Program-made: the position numbers and the translations under genes
The notes under the pieces: model-generated
The model's input: the letters and a program-made list of their open reading frames with translations, nothing else
Told to the model about the DNA's origin: nothing
Databases searched by the model: none
Shown: positions 53,263-64,000 of the stretch, piece by piece
Layout: every line of letters begins with the position of its first letter
Position numbering within the stretch: position 1 is the stretch's first letter
Source of the DNA: Dasypus novemcinctus
Lineage: Eukaryota; Chordata; Mammalia; Cingulata; Dasypodidae
Reading direction: 5' to 3'
Assembly (NCBI RefSeq): GCF_030445035.2
Contig: NC_080677.1
Coordinates: 26,423,513 to 26,487,512 of the forward strand
Length of the DNA stretch: 64,000 nt

Positions 53263-54340
53263 AAGGAAGGAAGGCAGACACAAAAGGCTGTATGATTCCA
53301 TTTATGTGAAATGCCCAGAAAAGTAAATCCACAGAGACTGAAACTAAATTAGTGGCTGCCAGGGGCTGAGGGTAGAGGTAATGGGGAGTGATTACTAATG
53401 AGAATGGGGTTTCTTTTTGGGTTATGAAACATTCTGGAATTAAGTAATGGTAATTAATTACCAAAAGGCAGAAGCAACTCAGATGTCCATCAACAGATGA
53501 ATGGATAAACAAAATGTGTATATGTATACAATGGAATACTAGTCAGCCATACGAGGAATGAAGTTCTGATACATGCCACAACAGGGATGGACCTTGAAGA
53601 CATTTTGCTGATGAAAAAGCCAGACATGTAAGGTCAAATATTGTATGATCTCACTGACATGAAAAAAGGAGAATAAGCAAGTTAAGAGTCAGAAACTACA
53701 ATACGGGGGCAGGGGTAGGAATGGGGAGTTAGTGTTTAATAGGTACAGAGCTTCTCTTTGGGGTGATAGAAAAGTTTTGATAATAGACAGTGGTGATGGT
53801 GACACAACAATGTGAATGCAATTCACACCCCTTCGTTATATATTTAAAATGGGAAATTTTAGATTATTTCCCATTTATATATGTTACCAGAATAAAAAAA
53901 TTAGACAAAAAAAACACAAAAACACATAGGACTGTACAACACAAAGAGTGAACCCTAATGTAAAACCATGGGCTATAGTTAATTGTATAGTTATAATAAT
54001 ATTGCTTCATTAATTTTAACAAAGGTCCCAATCCCAAACTAATGCAAAATATTAATAATAGGGATAACTGTGTATGTGAGAGAAAAGCATATGGGAAATC
54101 TGTACTTTTTGCACAGTGTTTTTATAAACCTATACTACTCTAATAAAAAATAGTACTATATAAAGTTTGATAAAAATTAAAGAAGGATCCTTTAAAAAAA
54201 AAGAGAAAAATAGTAGTGGCGATTGTACAATCTATAAAAAACACAAAACTATACTATGAAAGAGTGAATTTTATCAAATGTGAATTATATCTCAAATTTT
54301 AAAATAATAAATTCAAAAACCTACCTGGGAGTGTTAAAAA
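53263..54340 (+). repeat. L1 3' UTR remnants, sense
   Basis: Contains caacagatgaatggataaac, tacaatggaatactagtcag and ctgataatagac-like text, followed by AT-rich 3' sequence: an old L1 ORF2 end and 3' UTR, probably in two pieces (joined near 53910). Confidence 0.65.
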
Positions 54341-54344
54341 AAAA

Positions 54345-54480
54345 AAAAATGCCAATGCCTGGGCCCCTCCCTGAGATTCAGATTTAAACAATCTAGAGCA
54401 GTGATTCTCAGACTTTCATGGGTATCAGAAAGACCAGGAAAATTTGGTGGAAAAAAAGAAGTCCAAGCCCTATCCCACTT
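54345..54480 (-). repeat. hAT-Charlie-like fragment
   Basis: cctgggcccctccctgagattcagatttaaacaatc ... gattctcagactttcatgggtatcagaaag resembles MER3/MER5-group DNA transposons. Confidence 0.5.
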
Positions 54481-54504
54481 CAACGTGTCTCCCTGTGTTG
54501 TTTT

Positions 54505-54613
54505 TTGTTTGGTTGGTTGGTTGGTTGGTTTTTTTTGCAGGTACTGAGGATTGAACCCGGGACCTCATACAGAGGAAGCAGGCACTCAACCACTGAACTA
54601 CACCCGCTCCCCT
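54505..54613 (-). mobile_element. Short tRNA-derived SINE with (GGTT)n
   Basis: The T-rich tail, (TTGG)n and then reverse complement of the tRNA-like unit (ggtactgaggattgaacccggg ... actacacccgctcccc). Confidence 0.82.
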
Positions 54614-56440
54614 AGGCATGGGAATATTGGAAAAGCTTCCCAGGGATTTCTAATGGGTAGCCAAGTTTAAGGAACACTGGGCTTAACGATCTATAAATGA
54701 GCAGCTGAGAAGACTTTGGAAACTCCATCCCTAACCAAGATGACCAAGGTGCAGCCCAGGACTGAAATGGGATGGGATGGACCAAAAAGAAAGCTGTGGC
54801 TTGACCAGCTATGGGAAACTGCCTGAGGAAAGTAGGTGTGGATGCAGCTTAGAAAGGGATGCCTTGGACAAGGACCTGCCAGCACTTCTTTCTTGGACTG
54901 GGCTGGGGCACACCAAGTTTAGCCAATACAGATATACTAGGCCCTTGAAGGCGCACTGGGGGGCAGGGCTTTCTCTGTGGCCGAAAGCAATAAACTCACC
55001 TCTGACAACCCCCCTTGCTGAGATCTGACTCCAGCTTTCCCAGCACTTTTCTGATAAGAAAAAGCATTAGCCGTTCTCCTCTCTTTCCTAAAAGAGTGCC
55101 TGAAAGGTAATTTAGAAGTTGGGAAACAGAAAACCAACAAGGAGGTGATGCTGACACACAGCCAGTAGGGAAACACCCGTTCCCCACTCAGGGCTGGAAA
55201 CACATCCAAGCATCCTAAATTCAGGGCTACCCCCATGCAACAAAGCAAACGGCAGCATTAGGGCCAGAACCTCTCCTGAAGGCCCTACCCCTTCCTCTCC
55301 ACCAGCCCCGCAGAGGGGACGAAGTGGCTGCAACAAAAATGTTGGTGGAAGCCGAGAGCACCACAGACAGCCCAGGAATTCGTCCTGTCCGCAAATATTT
55401 ACTGAATGCCTAGGATGTGCCTGGCCCCACGTGAGGAAGATAGATTCTGTGTCCTGGGTGCCCTTCTAGGGTCGCATTAACTCTAGCATTAACTCCTGTG
55501 CAGCACAGATTGGTCAGGGACGAGATGGAGAGGGCAGAGGCAGGCTGGCACAAGAACAGCGGGTGTCACACATCAGGGCGCCCCTCCGCCAAGACAACAT
55601 GTGATTCAGGATGAAGCAACCATAGCCCAGGAAATTTATGAGCCTCCCATGCCTCCCAGAGCCTCATATAATTCTGTGCAGAGTTCTGTTTCATACTTGA
55701 TTGAAAGCCAAATGGAGAAAAATAATTTAAGCAAATGTTTTCCATCAATGCATGCATTTTTTTTTTAGGAGAGGAAAGGATTAGCCCTTAGGTCATAATG
55801 AAACACGGATATTCAGAAAATATTTATCTATTTCCATCTGCATTTGGCTAGAAGCAGAAATTTACATGATTTACATGATACCAAACAATTGCATATAAAG
55901 ACAGTAAACAAAATGTCCAGGACAGGAAGTAGGCCTGTTGAATATGTCCTAAGACGTGATCTGGTATGGCTTAATAAAGCAGCAATTGAAGTCAGGGAGA
56001 AGAAAAGTTCTTCCTAATTTCCATTCAGCACACTGTTTCTTAGACCCTCTGGGACAAACCCCACAGGGAAAATTCCCAAGATCCATATGATACAGCAGTG
56101 GACGTCAGAAGAGAGGTAAAAAAATGAATGTGCGCTGCAAGCAAGGCCAGCAAGAATCCCATCAGTAAAAAGAATACAAAAGCAAAATCAATACTATAAG
56201 CAAGTTAGCCAAAAAAAGGTATATGAGAGAAAGCATAATTAAGAGAGTAAGCATGGCTTGAATGCTATGCTGCCATTAAAAAATACCTACTGGCACAGAA
56301 AGTCTTTTAAAAGGCAAAAAGAGAAATTGCAAATATGTATAGATGATCCCATTATATCAGTATATATTAGTATATGGATGTATATTTCTTTTTACAAACA
56401 TATATTCAAAAGCATAGAAAGATGCTTGACGATGGGACTA
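54614..56440. other. FKBP9 intron, largely unassigned
   Basis: No coding exon seen. About 55385-55520 is weakly L2-like (aaatatttactgaatgcctaggatgtgcctgg). The rest is unassigned. Confidence 0.4.
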
Positions 56441-57000
56441 GTTTCCTGTTTTACCTAAACTACCACAAACTTGGTGGCTTAAAACCACACAAATGTCTGC
56501 TCTTACAATTCTGGAGGTGAGAAGCCTACAATCCAAGTGTTGGCAGGGCTGCTTTCCTTCTGGAGGCGTCAGAGGAGAATCCATTCCCTTGCCCTTTCCA
56601 GCATCTAGGGGCTGCCCATATGCCTTGGCTTGGGCTCCCTTCCTCTATCTTCAGAGCCAGCATCTAAGCCACCTGCTCCCCTCTCTGGCCTCCTCCCTCT
56701 TACAAGGAGCTTGTGATGCACGTTTGGACCACCTGGATAGTCTAGGAGAATCTTATCTCAATGTTTAACTTAATCATAGTTGCAAAGTCCCTTTTACCAT
56801 GTAAGGTAACAGTCAGAGGGCCCCGGAACTAGGACGTGCACCTCTTTGGAGGAGGGTAGGGAGAAGCACTCTTCCACCTCCATTGGGTAACAAAGCTTAT
56901 TTCTGGATGGTAGGGTTATGGGTGATTTTTGTTTTCTTTTTTTATCTGTGGTTTTTTTTCCCCTAAAGCCAACATGTATCATTCATGTAATTTTAGGAGA
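56440..57000 (-). repeat. Antisense MLT1-like LTR fragment
   Basis: aaactaccacaaacttggtggcttaaaacc and following (ctggaggtgagaagcc ... ggcagggctgctttcc) fits the reverse of a MaLR LTR; the outer end is decayed. Confidence 0.55.
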
Positions 57001-57101
57001 TTTAGGTGATAAAAATGTCCTAAAACTGTATTATAGTGACAGTTGCACCATTAAATTGACTAGAAATTGTTGAACTGCATACTTAAAGATATTGACTTTT
57101 A

Positions 57102-57524
57102 GGGAAACGGACTTGGCCCAGTGGTTAGGGCGTCCGTCTACCACATGGGAGGTCTGTGGTTCAAACCCCGGGCCTCCTTGACCCGTGTGCAGCTGGTCCA
57201 TGCGCAGTGCTGAAGTGCGCAAGGAGTACCCTGCCACGCAGGGGTGTCCCCCGCGTAGGGGAGCCCCATGTGCAAGGAATGCGCCCCATAAGGAGAGCCG
57301 CCCAGTGCGAAAGAAAGTGCAGCCTGCCTGAGAGTGGCACCGCACACACGGAGAGCTGACAACAGAAGTGGACCAAGAAACAAGACGTAGCAAATAGACA
57401 CAGAGAACAGACAACCAGGGTGGGGGGGGGAGGGGAGAGAAATAAATAAATAAATAAATAAAAATAAAAGATACTACATGTATGACGATTTAAAAAAAAA
57501 AACCATCAGTGTATTAAAAAAAAA
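57102..57524 (+). mobile_element. DAS-type SINE with extra 3' segment
   Basis: Full-length SINE to about 57470, then about 55 bp of other sequence with two further poly(A) runs. AAAGATATTGACTTTTA (57085-57101) and AAAGATAGTGACTTTTA (57525-57541) flank the whole. Confidence 0.9.
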
Positions 57525-57900
57525 AAAGATAGTGACTTTTATGATATATAAATTATATAATGTAAATTTAAAAACAAAAAAGGGGACTTTGGAACTTACT
57601 TCCAAATGGTTCAGCCCCCACCCCAAAGTAATTATAGAGAAATTTTAAAAATATAGGAAGATGTTAACAGTTAACTGGTGAACCTATCCAGAACTCACTG
57701 CATAGTTCTTTCAACTTTGGGGTAGGTTTAAAACTTTTCAAAAGGGAAAAAGGGTAGGGGGAACAAAGAAAGACAGAGCAACTCTAAAGACTAGAGCGTT
57801 GTGAACATTCAAGCCTTAAACTGGACGTTAGCCTCAGTGTTTTCACGCCCGAGAAGCCCTCGTTCCCAGCAGTGTGGAGGCGACACCAGGCAGGGCTCAC

Positions 57901-58046
57901 CTCTCCCCTCCTCTCCATACCCCAAGTGAGGGGGGACCACAATCCTCCGCTTCTCTCCAATGCAAACGCCAAGTAACCCTTCTTCCATCCCAGGAATCAC
58001 GTAGCCCTGCCCAATGTATGTGTCAAAGGTGTGGTTCCGGGAGTAG
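57901..58046 (-). CDS. FKBP9: FKBP9 exon: PPIase domain 3, C-terminal half
   Basis: Read on the - strand, the acceptor is ctttcttttctag and the donor is G|GTGAGC. It encodes (S)[19 protein letters not shown], then [20 protein letters not shown] and [23 protein letters not shown] and [12 protein letters not shown] are the typical FKBP core segments. The exon is 146 nt, the same length as the equivalent exon of domain 4 (47303-47448). Confidence 0.95.
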
Positions 58047-59470
58047 CTAGAAAAGAAGAAAGAAAGCAAAGGGTTACTACCGAGGGACTCCACAGCAGCA
58101 GTGTAAGTTAGTTGATCCAATGGAGCAACAGGAACACAGAAGCTCCAGACCCCAAAACAGGGTAAACCACACGATCTGAGGACACTACCAGGAAACACAT
58201 TTCCCTGAAATGGCAAACAAGGAGAATCCAAAGTGCAGTGTATGAGCAGTCATCTAAGGAAACATTCCTAGAAACAAGCTGCCTGACCCTCTGGCTTGGT
58301 CAAGTTTATGAATACAACAAGGGTTACGAAAAGTAACCTCACAGAAATGCAGCTAACATCAACTGGACTGTATGTAGGGTAACCATATCAAGTTCAATGA
58401 AAAAAGCATCAGGGGTAGTCCTTATGAGACTCTCAGAATGTGTCAAAAGGAGATTGTCCCAGGACCAGAGAGGAGAAAGTCTGTATGTGTGGGACACGAA
58501 TATTCTGATTGCCAGAAAAAGTAGTATATATACTGAGGTCAATTTAATTCTTGAGTGTCTACACAGCCTGGATGAAATATCCCTTCTACAAAACCTGCAC
58601 ACGAAGCCACCTTCAGGTTTCCCAAGTACCCCTGGCAGAAGGCCCAAACGGACCACTCAAAGGAGAGATCCAGCCTCTCTATAAATTATCAATTGAGTCT
58701 GATTTCTATGAGTTTGGTTAAAATAGAAATGAAGTCCCCAAAGCCCAGTGATTCTAAAGTGAAATAATAAAATTTCGTATGTCAAGTTTACCATGAAACT
58801 CTGGACCAGAGGTCCTGTACCCATCACTCACAACTACCTGGTGCAGACGTGGCAAAAAGCCTGTCCTGAAGGAGCCAGTGGGTCCCACCATTTCCCCAAG
58901 TAGGGTCATGGAGATGAAAAGTTGTGAGGGGCTCTCCCTTCTCAACACCGCTCAGAGACCACAAAGCTCAGAGTCAAAAATGACTGAGACTTAAGGAATA
59001 ACAGATGATTCCCCTACCCTGGAAGTCAGAGATTATCTGCACAACCCCCCAGGAGAGGCTGTGGAGAAGTAGCCCTTCCTGCCCCACTGAGGAAAGCAGC
59101 CCCACTCTAGCAACAACCCCAAACCTCAGGAAGCCAGGAAGCCTGGGAAGGAAACAGGAGGGAAGAGAAGAAGAGTGTTGGGCTCTCTAGCCAAGAGCAG
59201 GGCTCGCACCTTCCGCAGGTTACCACCTCTCAGGCAGGTGATGCAGAGAGGGAAAGATGCAGGTTGGAAGAGTTGCACTGACTCCAAGGGGAAAGAGGGG
59301 GCCAGCAGATACCGAAGGACATGGGCATCTGAACAGGGAAAGAGCAATGGGGTAACAGCAAGGGCCAGGCCGAGACACATGAGCCTCAGAAGAAGAGATT
59401 GGAGGAGCAGAGTGAGCTGGAAGTATGGGGAACTTTGAATTACTTTAACTGGAGGACATAAAAAAATACT
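58047..59470. other. FKBP9 intron, nothing recognised
   Basis: No further FKBP9 exon is seen upstream of 58046 and no repeat is identified with confidence. Confidence 0.4.
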
Positions 59471-59677
59471 TAAATAAATGGAAAATCATTATTTTCCCCA
59501 GTGGGAAAATCTGAGGATTGTAAAGTTGCCAATGCTCCTCCAAAAAAAAATATGAATTTCAAAACAACTCCAATCCAAATCCAAGTGGTATATGTACTGG
59601 GGAAAGGGAGTAGGAGGACTCAATAAAGTCATTTTAGAATTCATTTTGAAAAAGAAATAATCAAGAATACTACTTTG

Positions 59678-60151
59678 GGGAAGCGGATGTGGCTCAAGCA
59701 GTTGGGCTCCCGTCTACCATACAGGAGGTCCAGGGTTCTATGCCCAGGGCCTCCTGGTGTAGGCAAGATGGCCCATGTGGTGAGCTGGCCCATGCAGAGT
59801 GCCGGCCTGTGTGGGAGTCCCACCCCATGGGGTTGCTGCCCCACACAGGAGCGCCGCCCCACAAGGAGTGCTGGCTGGCGCAGAGAGCTGGCGCAGCAAG
59901 ATTACACAACAAGAGACACAGAGGAGAGACAATAAGAGACGTAGCAGACCAGGAGAGCTGAGGTGGTGTAAGAGAATGATCGCCTCTCTCCCATTCCGAA
60001 AGGTCCCAGGATCAGTGCCCAGAGCTGTGTAATGAGAATACAAGCAGACACAGAAGAACACACAGTGAATGGACACAGAGAACAGACAATGGGGGAATGG
60101 GGGGGGGGGGTGGCAGGGGAGAGAAATAAATATATAATTCTTTTAAAAAAA
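59678..60151 (+). mobile_element. DAS-type SINE in L1
   Basis: Longer subtype, like 52422-52826. Flanks AAGAATACTACTTTG (59663-59677) and AAGAATACTAATTTG (60152-60166). Confidence 0.92.
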
Positions 60152-61209
60152 AAGAATACTAATTTGAAGGTGAACACCCCTAGAAAAAATAAAAATGGAG
60201 GAATAGTATATGTATTTCATTGTGTGTATATATATATATTTAAGACCTATGAAATTAGTAACACTGGTTTTCTATGGAGAGGGGAACTGGATGAATGAGG
60301 GACAGGAAAAGGAGGGGAAATTCTCATTGTATAATCTTTTAGGATTTTAAACCATGTTTGAAAAATAAAAAGAATACTCTCTAACATTCAAATTTAAAAG
60401 CTATAATAATTACAATATTTGCCCAGGAATAGACAAATGAAAAAGGATAAAAATTCTAGACAAAGACCCAAAAATATAATAAGAATGTGATACATAATAA
60501 AAGCCACATTTTAAATCAGGGAGGAAAAGATACAGTTATTCAATAAAGAGTGTTGGAAAAACTAGCTAACCATCTGGAAAAAAATAAAGTTAGAACCTTT
60601 CTGTCCCATTGAATACACAATCAAATCCAGATGGATGAAAGATTGAAATGTGAAAGCGTTTATGAGCATGGAAAGGGAATGTGGAAGGTCATTCACATTA
60701 CTTACCTCAGGGTGGGGAATGGATGAGGTTGATGGGAAATTACGACATTTTTCATTATTCACATTTGGATTGTTTCTCTTAGACAATAAGAATATATTAC
60801 TCGTGAATATAAAGATTCTAATAAAGAGTATTTTAAAGGATATAAAATAAAACCTATGGTATATGAATATATCTCAATAAAACTGCTTTAAAAATTAAAA
60901 AAATAAAATAAATCCATTAAAGGGCTTGCAGAAAACACAGGCAAATATTTACATACTCTAGGGCAGGGGATGGATATTACAGAGTCACCAAAGACAGAAA
61001 CCACAAAGGAGAGGTTGAATATATTTAATAACATAAAAAATTTGCTTTTAAATAGGCCAAAAATCACAATAACCAAAAAGCAAAATGCAAATAAACAGGA
61101 AAAAGTGCTTTCAATAATATATAATCATAAAAGGGTTAATATCTTTAATGTATAGAGCTCTTTGAGTAGATAAGCCAAGAACAAACACACTCATATAAAA
61201 ATAGGCAAA

Positions 61210-61494
61210 CTGCTTCAGAGGTAATCACCGGACATTGTAAATCCTCACAGGGCCCACTGGATGGAATGGAGGAGAGTATGGGCCATGATGTGAACCATTG
61301 TCTATGAGGTGCAGAGGTGCCCAAAGATGTACTTACCAAATCCAATGGATGTGTCATGATGATGGGAACGAGTGTTGTTGGGGGGGGGAGAGGGGGGGTG
61401 GGGGGGTGGGGTTGAAAGGGACCTCACATATATATTTTTAATGTAATATTATTACAAAGTCAATAAAAATAAATAAATAAATAAAAAATAAAAA
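61210..61494 (+). mobile_element. Young 5'-truncated L1 3' end
   Basis: The 3' UTR begins at CTGCTTCAGAGG, has the G-rich tract, AATAAA and an A-rich tail. TAAAAATAGGCAAA at 61196-61209 and 61495-61508 is an exact 14-bp duplication. Confidence 0.93.
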
Positions 61495-62619
61495 TAAAAA
61501 TAGGCAAAGGACATGAACAGATAATTCATAAAAGTAGATAGCCAAAGAGTCAATAAGCATTTGAAGGAATGTTGACCTCAATAGCAAGCAGAGAAATTCA
61601 GATTAAAACCAAAGAGATATGCTGGGTGTGTAAAATACACACTGAATTTTGAAGGCAGTATGAGAAAAATGTAAAATGTTACTTGATTTTCATATTTCCT
61701 GTCAAATGATATTTAAGATATGTTACGTTAAATAAAAAATATTTAAATTTAAAAAGAACCCATAAGGTAGCATTTATCTCATATAAATTAGCAAAGGTAA
61801 TTTAAATGATGATACCCAGTGTTACCAAGGGAACAAAGCACCCAGGCAGACAGGGGGAGAAAACTTTCAACTATGAAAATACACATAACCTTTGACCCAG
61901 ATATTCTGCTTCTAGAGAAAACAATATTATAGTTTAAGATTTAGTTACAAAAAAAAAAAAAAGACCACTGCAGTACTACCTAGAATGTCAAAAAGTAGGA
62001 AACAATATAAATTACCAACAGGGAATTGATTATAAATTAAGGCCAATCTATGCAATGGAATACTACGCAGCTTGTTAACTGGGCCAGATCCCAATGTGCT
62101 AAAATGGAAAGTGGTTTGAAACCTAAGAAAACTATGGTTCCATTAATGTGGAAAGAAATCTGGTTAAGAAAAATGGTATTTCAATAAGAAATATAATTCC
62201 AGGGGAAAAAAAGACTGAACCAAACTCGCTTGTAATAAGTAATATAAACACACATTGGAGAATATTTTTTATAAAAGAAAAAGAATGAAAACAACTCAAA
62301 TGTTCGTTAATAGGGAATGGTTAAATAAATACAGTAAAATCACCTGATGAAACACATGGCAGGCGTAAAAAAAAATTTCTTTCTATATATTGATAGAAAA
62401 GTTCCAAAGTGAAAAAAAGCAAGATGTAGAATAGTGTATCCTGCACCTTTTGTAAAAGAAAGGGGGAGGAAATAAGATATATTTATATTTGCTTACATCT
62501 GCATTAAAAAGCACACATACTGGAAGAAACTAATAAAAATGGTTAACTCTCAGGGACCAGTGGAGGGGTGGATGTGAGGTAGACAGAGATAGGCTGTACA
62601 AGATAACTTTTTGTTTTAA

Positions 62620-63070
62620 CTATTTTATTTTGAAATAATTTCAAACTTAGAGGGCGGTTGCAAAAATGATACAAACCCCATACAGGAAAGTCCAGCATCC
62701 CCTCCCACTCCCATATAATACAGACAGCTAGATCCATCAATTTTAATACTTTTCCATATCATTCTATCCATCCATCCATCTATCCATTTTCTGAACATTT
62801 GAGAGCAGGTTGCACATATCATATTCCTTGAACACATAATACTTGCATGTACATTTCCTTCAAACAAGGACATTTACTTATGTAATGACCTTGAACACAG
62901 TTACCAAGTTCAAGGAATTTAACATTGATAGAAAACTTATATTTTATATTTCAGTTTTTTCTTGTGTCCCAATAACGTCCCCTTTGAGTCCTTCTCTCCA
63001 TTCTTAGATCCCATCTAGTATCACGTATTGCATTTAACTCTCATTATCTCTTCAGTTTCTCTTTCTTCCT
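62620..63070 (-). repeat. Old L1M 3' UTR, antisense
   Basis: ttttattttgaaataatttcaaacttagag ... ttgagagcaggttgcacatatcatattcc ... ggaatttaacattgatag is a classic antisense old L1 3' region; a (ATCC)n stretch lies at 62764-62785. Confidence 0.65.
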
Positions 63071-63560
63071 TTTTTTTTTAAATTGTGAAAACACATACAC
63101 AAAACTCCCCATCCCAACCCCTCAAGCACACTGTCACGCCATTCAGTTGGATTAATCACAATCACAATGTTGTGGTACCCTCAATACCATCCATTACTGT
63201 CACTCTCCCTTTACCCCAAACGGAAACCCTATACTCACTCTGTATTGACTCCTCATTGCCCCTGTCCCCCCACCCCATACTCTACTTTCTGTTTCTATGA
63301 GTTTGCATACTCTCTGATATTTCCTTTGTGGTTATCATGAGGCTTAAATTTAACATCCTATATCTGTAACAATCTCATTTGCTTCGATACCAACTTAACT
63401 TCAATAGCATACATAAACTATGTGCCTATCCTCTAGACCCCCCACCTTTATGTAGTTCTTGTCACAAATTGCATATTTGTACATTGAGTCTAAAACCATT
63501 GATTTATCTACTAGATATCCTAATGCATATTTTTGGTTTGATTTTGAACCACATGAATAT
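63071..63560 (-). repeat. L1 3' region, antisense
   Basis: A poly(T) start and then C-rich text (caatgttgtggtaccctcaataccatccattactg) resembling the 3' side of another mammalian L1; subfamily not assigned. Confidence 0.5.
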
Positions 63561-64000
63561 TACTTTTTCCAAAAAAATAAAATAAAAAATTTAAAAGACG
63601 ATATCCTAGAAGCAGGAAGGATGACTTATTCCAATGAAATAATGCCTTATAAAAATTATTCTCCAATGTTTTTGGATGACTAAATAAACTAGAAGAGACA
63701 CACAGAGACAGGTAGATTGCTGTCAGTACTTGTTTGCTCTACAGGAAGCTAAAGGAGTGATTTCCAAACAACACATGCCACTTGAATGAGTAAGACATAC
63801 GAAACGCCTGCCACCTGCTCACATTTTGCAGTCGGTGCCATCTGCACAAACTTCAGGCTATGCCTGGTAAACGAAACAAAACTCTGAACAACAGTGGTAT
63901 GATAATTAGCCTCTGCAGCATCAGGAAGATAAATTCATCCAACCAGGCGCCTCCAGCTCATCAGTCTTTAAAGTTTGTAAAGCACTTTCACATATGTCTC
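63561..64000. other. FKBP9 intron, nothing recognised
   Basis: No exon or repeat is assigned, apart from a possible MIR end at 63955-64000 (gtttgtaaagcactttcacatatg). Confidence 0.35.

Larger units (their letters stand above)
59475..62620 (+). repeat. Old L1 ORF2 and 3' end, sense
   Basis: Decayed ORF2 text is readable on the + strand (atccaaatccaagtggtata at 59570, gatggatgaaagattg at about 60630, atagcaagcagagaaattcagattaaaac at 61580, atggaatactacgcagc at 62056). It is interrupted by a DAS SINE (59678-60151) and a young L1 3' end (61210-61494). Confidence 0.65.
41180..64000 (-). other. FKBP9: FKBP9 gene (3' part), ER peptidyl-prolyl isomerase
   Basis: FKBP9 is a lumenal ER protein with four FKBP-type peptidyl-prolyl cis-trans isomerase domains, two C-terminal EF-hands and an HDEL retrieval signal. 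Five coding exons are present on the - strand: 58046-57901, 51116-50930, 47448-47303, 46221-46058 and 42472-42296. They join in phase to 272 complete residues plus TAG, equivalent to residues 299-570 of the 570-residue human protein as I recall it. HDEL, rather than the HEEL of FKBP10, and the neighbouring NT5C3A support FKBP9. The first exons, signal peptide and promoter lie beyond 64000. I saw no further coding exon between 58050 and 64000. Confidence 0.95.

Noticed and set aside
58050-64000. Search for the next upstream FKBP9 exon.
   Set aside because: No - strand sequence with FKBP similarity and splice sites was seen; it must lie beyond the window.

Overview
This is nuclear DNA from a placental mammal, almost certainly an armadillo (Dasypus or a close relative). 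It has intron-split genes with GT-AG splice sites and ancient mammalian repeats (MIR, L2, MER5A, MLT1-type LTRs). It also carries about two dozen tRNA-derived SINEs whose head, body and A-rich tail match the armadillo DAS-SINE family. The organism call rests on that SINE family and the L1 3' ends, not on a database search.

Two protein-coding genes point at each other. NT5C3A (cytosolic 5'-nucleotidase IIIA) runs on the + strand from before the window to about 22.5 kb. Its last seven coding exons (613-21905) give 252 residues, equivalent to residues 46-297 of the 297-residue isoform, with all HAD catalytic motifs present. FKBP9 (ER-resident peptidyl-prolyl isomerase) runs on the - strand from beyond the window end down to about 41.18 kb. 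Its last five coding exons (58046-42296) encode the end of PPIase domain 3, all of PPIase domain 4, two EF-hands and the C-terminal HDEL signal. The two genes are not known to work together; they are tail-to-tail neighbours, as I recall them in human 7p14.3.

Layout. 1-22.5 kb: NT5C3A introns, holding an ERVL-type LTR (1-385), a degraded MaLR provirus (~700-2891), and an L1 inserted inside another L1 (about 6-16 kb, with an intact 20-bp target duplication). 22.5-41.2 kb: intergenic, with an RPL23A processed pseudogene (24.3 kb), an L2, several LTRs, a young 5'-truncated L1, and an L1 broken up by at least five later insertions (34.7-39.4 kb). A GC-richer stretch of unknown nature lies at 39.7-41.1 kb. 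41.2-64 kb: FKBP9 3' UTR, exons and introns, with a long L2 (42.8-45.2 kb), a two-SINE composite (52.4-53.2 kb), a SINE with a possible transduced tail (57.1-57.5 kb), an old L1 and a second young L1 3' end (61.2 kb).

I found no rRNA, functional tRNA gene, CRISPR array or prokaryotic-type system. The most interesting content is the layered retroelement history, which can be read from target-site duplications, and the young SINE/L1 activity. The other open reading frames are frames through repeats or introns and were not annotated as genes.
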